Part shown: piece by piece, positions 59,980 to 64,000 of the stretch | Layout of the letters: the number at the start of each line of letters is the position of its first letter | How positions within the stretch are numbered: the first letter of the stretch is position 1 | DNA from: DAIOEK01 sp963708715 | GTDB taxonomy: Bacteria > Chloroflexota > Anaerolineae > Anaerolineales > Anaerolineaceae | NCBI GenBank assembly: GCA_963708715.1 | Contig: CAVPSU010000001.1 | Location: 992,001 to 1,056,000, forward strand | Direction of reading: 5' to 3' | DNA: 64,000 nucleotides | Translations under genes and position numbers: made by a program | The notes under the pieces: generated by a model | The model's database searches: none | Told to the model about the DNA's origin: nothing | What the model saw: only the letters and a program-made list of their open reading frames with translations

Positions 59980-60963
59980 ATGAAACTACAACCGACCCGC
60001 AATTTAGCCCTCGAACTGGTCCGTGTAACCGAATCAGCAGCCCTGGCTGCTGCCCGCTATATGGGGCGGGGTGAAAAAGAAGCAGCCGATGGGGCCGCAG
60101 TGGACGCCATGCGATGGGTGTTGAACACGGTCGATATGGATGGTGTGATCGTGATCGGCGAAGGGGAAAAAGACAAAGCACCAATGCTGTTCAACGGGGA
60201 AAAACTCGGTAATGGTGTGGGACCAGAGGTGGATATCGCCGTTGATCCTATCGAAGGCACCCGTCCTTTGGCAAAAGGTGATCTCAATTCTATCGCCACG
60301 GTAGCCCTCTCCCCCCGTGGAACCATGTTCAATCCTGGACCGATCGTTTATATGCATAAGCTGGCAGTTGGACCTGAAGCCGTGGATGCGATCGACATCG
60401 AAGCCCCGGTTAAAGATAATTTGAAAAAGATAGCCAGAGCCCTTGGAGAGGAAATTGAAGACCTTACTGTTGTCATTCTCGAGCGACCCAGGCATGACGA
60501 CTTAATTCGGGAAGTGCGTTTATGTGGTGCTCGAATTCGTCTCCTGCAAGACGGCGATGTAGCCGGTGCATTGATGACCGCCTGGCCGGGAACAGGCATC
60601 GATGTTTTGATGGGAATTGGTGGTACTCCGGAAGGCGTTTTAGCCGCGTGCGCACTCAAATGCATGGGAGGGAATATCCAAGGAAAACTGTACCCCCGGG
60701 ATGAAGTGGAAGCTCAAAAAGCCAGGGATGCAGGTTATGATCTCAACCAAATCCTGACCATAAACGATCTGGTTTCATCCGAAGATATCTTCTTTGCGGC
60801 AACAGGTATCACAAATGGCGATCTCCTGCGTGGAGTCGATTATTTTAATGGTGGTGCGAAAACTCACAGTCTTGTGATGCGCGGTCTGACCGGAACCGTT
60901 CGAGAGATCATCGCCACACATCGATTGGACCGCCTGGAAAAAATGAGCCACGTCAAGTATTAG
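59980..60963 (+). CDS. glpX: Class II fructose-1,6-bisphosphatase
   Basis: A 327-residue enzyme with RVTESAALAAARYMGRG, EGEKDKAPM and VDPIEGTRP, all GlpX/class II FBPase landmarks, and IGGTPEGVLAACALKCMGG near the end. It removes the 1-phosphate of fructose 1,6-bisphosphate in gluconeogenesis. The start at 59980 has GAGGA at a spacing of 5 bases. It lies 43 bases after cdsA. Confidence 0.95.
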   Translation: MKLQPTRNLALELVRVTESAALAAARYMGRGEKEAADGAAVDAMRWVLNTVDMDGVIVIGEGEKDKAPMLFNGEKLGNGVGPEVDIAVDPIEGTRPLAKGDLNSIATVALSPRGTMFNPGPIVYMHKLAVGPEAVDAIDIEAPVKDNLKKIARALGEEIEDLTVVILERPRHDDLIREVRLCGARIRLLQDGDVAGALMTAWPGTGIDVLMGIGGTPEGVLAACALKCMGGNIQGKLYPRDEVEAQKARDAGYDLNQILTINDLVSSEDIFFAATGITNGDLLRGVDYFNGGAKTHSLVMRGLTGTVREIIATHRLDRLEKMSHVKY

Positions 60964-60999
60964 GCAGGTATTGTATAAAATTGCTTGACCTATGGAAAC

Positions 61000-61028
61000 T
61001 TGCGTGTTTACAACCCATCTGCTATAAT
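61000..61028 (+). promoter_or_regulatory. Promoter of the rho gene with long leader
   Basis: TTGCGT (61000-61005) and TATAAT (61023-61028) with a 17-base spacer. Transcription should start near 61035 and give an about 165-base leader before rho, long enough to hold an autoregulatory attenuator, as known for rho in E. coli. No stem was confirmed by eye. Confidence 0.65.
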
Positions 61029-61202
61029 CACGTTAGTGAATGGGACTTGCATTCAAATATATCTCCCCTTTTGATCATTGAATCTAACTATCCCTGAATG
61101 TTACACTACCTGTTTGTCTGATATTGATTTATTAGCTCCTGCGGTTCCTAGTGGGGGTATTTCCATTGACATTACTCCAACAAAGGTTAGAAAATAACAA
61201 AG

Positions 61203-62477
61203 ATGAAAATTCTAGAACTTGAAAACTCGCCCCTAGCTTCCCTGCGCCAAATGGCTGTGACCATGAACATCCCCAAAGCCGAAAGGCTGAAAAAGGAAAA
61301 CTTGATCCTTAAGATCCGGCAAGCGGAAGCTGAAAAGGAAGGCCTCGAAGTCCGTGGGGGGATTCTCGAAATCATGAGCGAAGGAATAGGTTTTCTGCGC
61401 CAGAATTATCAAGTCGGCCCAGATGATGTGTATGTCTCCCAGGCGCAACTTCGTCGGTACGACCTTCGCTCTGGTGATCTGGTCATCGGGCATGTTCGCC
61501 CGCCTCGAGAATCAGAGAAACACTGGGGGTTGCTCAAAGTGGAAAGCATCAACGCCGTCCCCGCGGAAGAAGCCCGCAGCCGCCCTGAATTTGACAAGCT
61601 GACGCCGATCTTCCCCAATATCCGGTTTGACCTGGAAGTGGACCGCGGTGCGTTATCCAACCGCCTTATCAACCTGGTCGCGCCGATAGGACGCGGGCAG
61701 CGTGGAATGATCGTTTCTCCGCCAAAAGCTGGAAAAACAACCATCCTCAAACAGATCGCAAATGCCATCTCCTCCCAGTATCCCGATGTCCACCTTATCA
61801 TGGCGCTCATAGGCGAACGCCCGGAAGAAGTGACGGATGTGGATCGCACGGTCGATGCTGAGGTTGTTGCGTCTACGTTTGATGAACCCGTCTCTTCCCA
61901 CGTTCGAACCGCTGAGATCGCCCTTGAACGCGCCAAACGCCTGGTGGAGATCGGACGTGATGTGGTCATCCTCATGGATTCACTTACCCGCCTGGCACGT
62001 GCTTACAACCTGGTGGTCAACCCATCTGGTCGAACCCTCTCAGGCGGTATGGATCCCTCCGCCCTGTACCCGCCCAAACGCTTTTTTGGCGCCGCACGAA
62101 ACCTTGAAGAAGGTGGGTCCCTCACCATCATCGCTACCGCCCTCATTGACACCGGCAGCCGCCTGGATGATGTGGTATACGAAGAGTTCAAAGGCACCGG
62201 TAATATGGAAATGCATCTCAACCGCCGCTTACAGGAGCGCCGCATCTTCCCCGCCATTGATATCGAACGCTCGTCCACCCGCCGTGAGGACTTGCTCATG
62301 AGTCCGGAGGAACTGCAGCGGGTTTGGATCATGCGCCGCATGTATATTCAGATGATCAACCAGCAGCCGCAAGGTGCCGGAATGGATCCAGCGGTCGCCA
62401 CTGAAGCGATCCTGCAACGTATGATAAAATTCAAGACCAATAAGGAATTTCTGGAAACCCTAGCTGAGGATATGTGA
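61203..62477 (+). CDS. rho: Transcription termination factor Rho
   Basis: A 424-residue Rho. The N-terminal cold-shock RNA-binding domain (RGGILEIMSEGIGFLRQ, VYVSQAQLRRYDLRSGD) is followed by the ATPase core with Walker A PPKAGKTTILKQIA, IGERPEEVTD, and SLTRLARAYN, plus the ring-contact SGGMDPSALYPPKRFFGAAR. It threads on C-rich RNA and terminates untranslated transcripts. Its stop overlaps the next gene's GTG, so it is cotranscribed with the LysM/M23 gene. Confidence 0.97.
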   Translation: MKILELENSPLASLRQMAVTMNIPKAERLKKENLILKIRQAEAEKEGLEVRGGILEIMSEGIGFLRQNYQVGPDDVYVSQAQLRRYDLRSGDLVIGHVRPPRESEKHWGLLKVESINAVPAEEARSRPEFDKLTPIFPNIRFDLEVDRGALSNRLINLVAPIGRGQRGMIVSPPKAGKTTILKQIANAISSQYPDVHLIMALIGERPEEVTDVDRTVDAEVVASTFDEPVSSHVRTAEIALERAKRLVEIGRDVVILMDSLTRLARAYNLVVNPSGRTLSGGMDPSALYPPKRFFGAARNLEEGGSLTIIATALIDTGSRLDDVVYEEFKGTGNMEMHLNRRLQERRIFPAIDIERSSTRREDLLMSPEELQRVWIMRRMYIQMINQQPQGAGMDPAVATEAILQRMIKFKTNKEFLETLAEDM

Positions 62478-63583
62478 GTCAACCCAAATCTTCCAGCGGG
62501 GCACAGTCACCCCGCGACCAGGCTTCCGACCGTGACCGGTTAGTCTCCATCATATTATGGGTCGCAGCGGGAGTAATGGTTTTTTTACTGGTAGCCCTGT
62601 TTATCCGCATCAATCCTGATCTGCCCTTCCTGCAGAAAGCAACTGCTACTGCCGTTCCAGAGGAGATACAACCCACCCAATCCTCTTCTGGGAAAGCGCA
62701 GGCTGTTCCCGTCTCTTCCCTCTCACAGAAAGCAGTTGTTCGCGCCTTAAATCCCCACACCGTTTTACCGACCGGAACCCGTAAGGAAGCTATTGAATAC
62801 AAAGTTGGGGATGGTGATTCCCTGTTCGCGCTTTCAAAGCAATTCGATCTGGAACCCGAAACCATCTTCTGGGCTAATTATGATGCGCTTGGCGGCAGCC
62901 CGGATATGATCTCGCCGGGAATTGAATTGATCATCCCACCCTCTGATGGTGTGTATTATCAATGGAAAGAGGGCGATACTCTCCAATCGGTGGCTGATGA
63001 ATTCCAGGCTGATCCGGATGCGATCCTTGAATCCCCCATTAATAAATTGGATCTGACAAATCCGGTCATCCCAGTCGATAGTTACGTCATGATCCCGGAT
63101 GGAAAACGCGAAGCGGTGACCTGGTTCCAGGGTGAGATTCCGCGCGGATCTGCCGGCACACTCTCCCGTCTGTTGGGTGAGGGGGGGTGCGACACCGGAG
63201 CCGGGGGTGTCTTTGGAGACGGTTCATTTGGCATGCCGCTTCCTGGCGGCGTTGTGATCGGTAACGATTATATTGGCGGCGTTCACCAGGGCGTCGATTA
63301 TGGCTCCGCTGGCAGCGCCAGTATTGTCGCGGCGGATGACGGAGTGGTCGTCTATTCCGGCTGGGCAAACGGCGGGTATGGCAATACCGTCATGATCGAC
63401 CACGGTAACGGATTCCAGACGCTGTACGCCCACATGTCCTACACCACAGTCTCGTGCGGTTCTTCCGTGTACCAGGGCACCCAGATCGGGGTGGTCGGCT
63501 CCACTGGCAATTCTACTGGTCCCCACCTGCACTTTGAGATCCGCTATATGGGTTTGAACGATAACCCGCACAATTATTTATAA
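62474..63583 (+). CDS. LysM and M23 peptidase-domain membrane protein
   Basis: A 369-residue protein with a GTG start overlapping the rho stop. One membrane helix (about 25-48) anchors it. Two LysM modules follow (about 112-160 YKVGDGDSLFALSKQF, and about 165-213 WKEGDTLQSVADEF). The C-terminal M23 domain has zinc-site residues in VHQGVDYG and HLHFE, and VMIDHGNGFQTLYAHMS, so it should be an active peptidoglycan endopeptidase or a close relative. It sits on the outer face of the membrane and may help wall remodelling. Confidence 0.94.
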   Translation: MSQPKSSSGAQSPRDQASDRDRLVSIILWVAAGVMVFLLVALFIRINPDLPFLQKATATAVPEEIQPTQSSSGKAQAVPVSSLSQKAVVRALNPHTVLPTGTRKEAIEYKVGDGDSLFALSKQFDLEPETIFWANYDALGGSPDMISPGIELIIPPSDGVYYQWKEGDTLQSVADEFQADPDAILESPINKLDLTNPVIPVDSYVMIPDGKREAVTWFQGEIPRGSAGTLSRLLGEGGCDTGAGGVFGDGSFGMPLPGGVVIGNDYIGGVHQGVDYGSAGSASIVAADDGVVVYSGWANGGYGNTVMIDHGNGFQTLYAHMSYTTVSCGSSVYQGTQIGVVGSTGNSTGPHLHFEIRYMGLNDNPHNYL

Positions 63584-63588
63584 ATTAT

Positions 63589-63619
63589 CAAAAAATCTCC
63601 TTCCACGGAGATTTTTTGA
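63589..63619 (+). terminator. Terminator after the LysM/M23 gene
   Basis: AAAAAATCTCC and GGAGATTTTTT form an 11-base stem around TTCCAC with T's on the 3' side. Confidence 0.88.
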
Positions 63620-63824
63620 TTCTAATTTCCGTGCAATTAAAGGGTTGAAATCATAAAAGGTCATCATGTTTGGGACAGGTGCGATCGACAATGCACACGA
63701 TTACAATTCGGTGAATGAATCTGTTGTAGAATTGCATGAATCAATTTATCATATGATTACAACTAAGCAGAATTCCCGGTTCGCAAAAGAATAAGACGAT
63801 ATTATCTCTTAGGGCTTTGTATTC

Positions 63825-64000
63825 ATGGAAGATTTCATTCTAGAGATGATCAATATCAATAAGAGCTTCTCCAAGGTGAAGGTGTTGAATGATGTCACCT
63901 TCCGCGTGAAGCCTGGAGAAGTCCACGCCCTCGTCGGAGAGAACGGGGCAGGTAAATCCACCCTGATGAAAATATTAATGGGGATCCATTCCGCCGATGA
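63825..64000 (+). CDS. Sugar ABC transporter ATP-binding protein, N-terminal fragment (3' end outside window)
   Basis: The window ends 58 codons into this frame. It shows KSFSKVKVLNDVTFRVKPGE, HALVGENGAGKSTLMKIL (Walker A) and MGIHSAD, the start of RbsA/MglA-type ATPases that drive monosaccharide or nucleoside import. An AGGG site lies 10 bases before the ATG. The 240-base gap upstream carries no other gene. Confidence 0.9.
   Translation, partial: MEDFILEMININKSFSKVKVLNDVTFRVKPGEVHALVGENGAGKSTLMKILMGIHSAD

Noticed and set aside
60964..61202. Possible small RNA or riboswitch before rho
   Set aside because: Only a promoter and an unstructured leader could be supported by eye; no known riboswitch core was recognised.

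Overview
The window reads as a chromosomal segment of a mesophilic, Gram-type-atypical bacterium of the phylum Chloroflexota, most likely class Anaerolineae. This is inference from several signs: lipoproteins with long Thr/Pro-rich linkers after the lipobox, a combined AAA+/VWA chelatase locus, a DUF4032-like protein with a ParB-type fold, a MetV-MetF fusion, short EF-Ts, and families of intergenic repeats often seen in that group. Base composition is moderate, apart from one AT-rich gene (26396-27556) and the phage-like left end.

Region by region. Positions 1-4747 are the right end of a phage or phage-derived element: a capsid C-terminus, a three-copy 249-bp tandem repeat, a two-segment holin-like protein, a GH25 endolysin with a frameshift, and tail/appendage-like proteins. 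Positions 4820-6395 hold three lipoproteins: an SH3-domain protein and two related monoheme cytochromes c. Positions 6451-15594 lie almost entirely on the minus strand and carry a DegV protein, two membrane-anchored unknowns, the dnaG-rpoD pair, and a unit of a cytochrome c lipoprotein plus an oligopeptide-binding protein. Positions 15774-22055 are a complete oligopeptide/dipeptide ABC transporter locus (dppDF, binding protein, dppBC) behind a consensus promoter. Positions 22274-24190 carry OsmC, a Crp/Fnr-type regulator overlapping a NifU-like scaffold, a transposon-like inverted-repeat segment and a small regulator-like protein. Positions 24232-26289 are a Mg/Co-chelatase AAA+/VWA locus in three reading frames. 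A lone AT-rich SIR2-like gene follows.

The second half is mostly housekeeping: a flavoprotein, ribosomal protein S1, an M19 dipeptidase, a ferredoxin-NADP reductase-like enzyme, a paired M16 protease, acpS with a phosphoesterase and a DUF4032-like protein, a two-component system, a sugar phosphotransferase, a HAD protein, a phosphohexomutase, adenosine deaminase, a duplicated membrane protein of which one copy is dead, a B12-binding radical SAM protein, and the MetV-MetF fusion. It ends with the conserved translation/lipid block rpsB-tsf-pyrH-(glycosyltransferase)-frr-uppS-cdsA, followed by glpX, rho, a LysM/M23 peptidase and the start of a sugar ABC ATPase.

The most interesting signals are: a canonical A-AAA-AAA slippery heptamer exactly between the AAA+ and VWA halves of the chelatase locus, which could let one gene make both chelatase subunits by -1 frameshifting; the stand-alone SIR2-like NADase candidate; a structured leader before rpsB; and the MetV-MetF fusion. 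No CRISPR array, tRNA, rRNA or intact transposase was seen.
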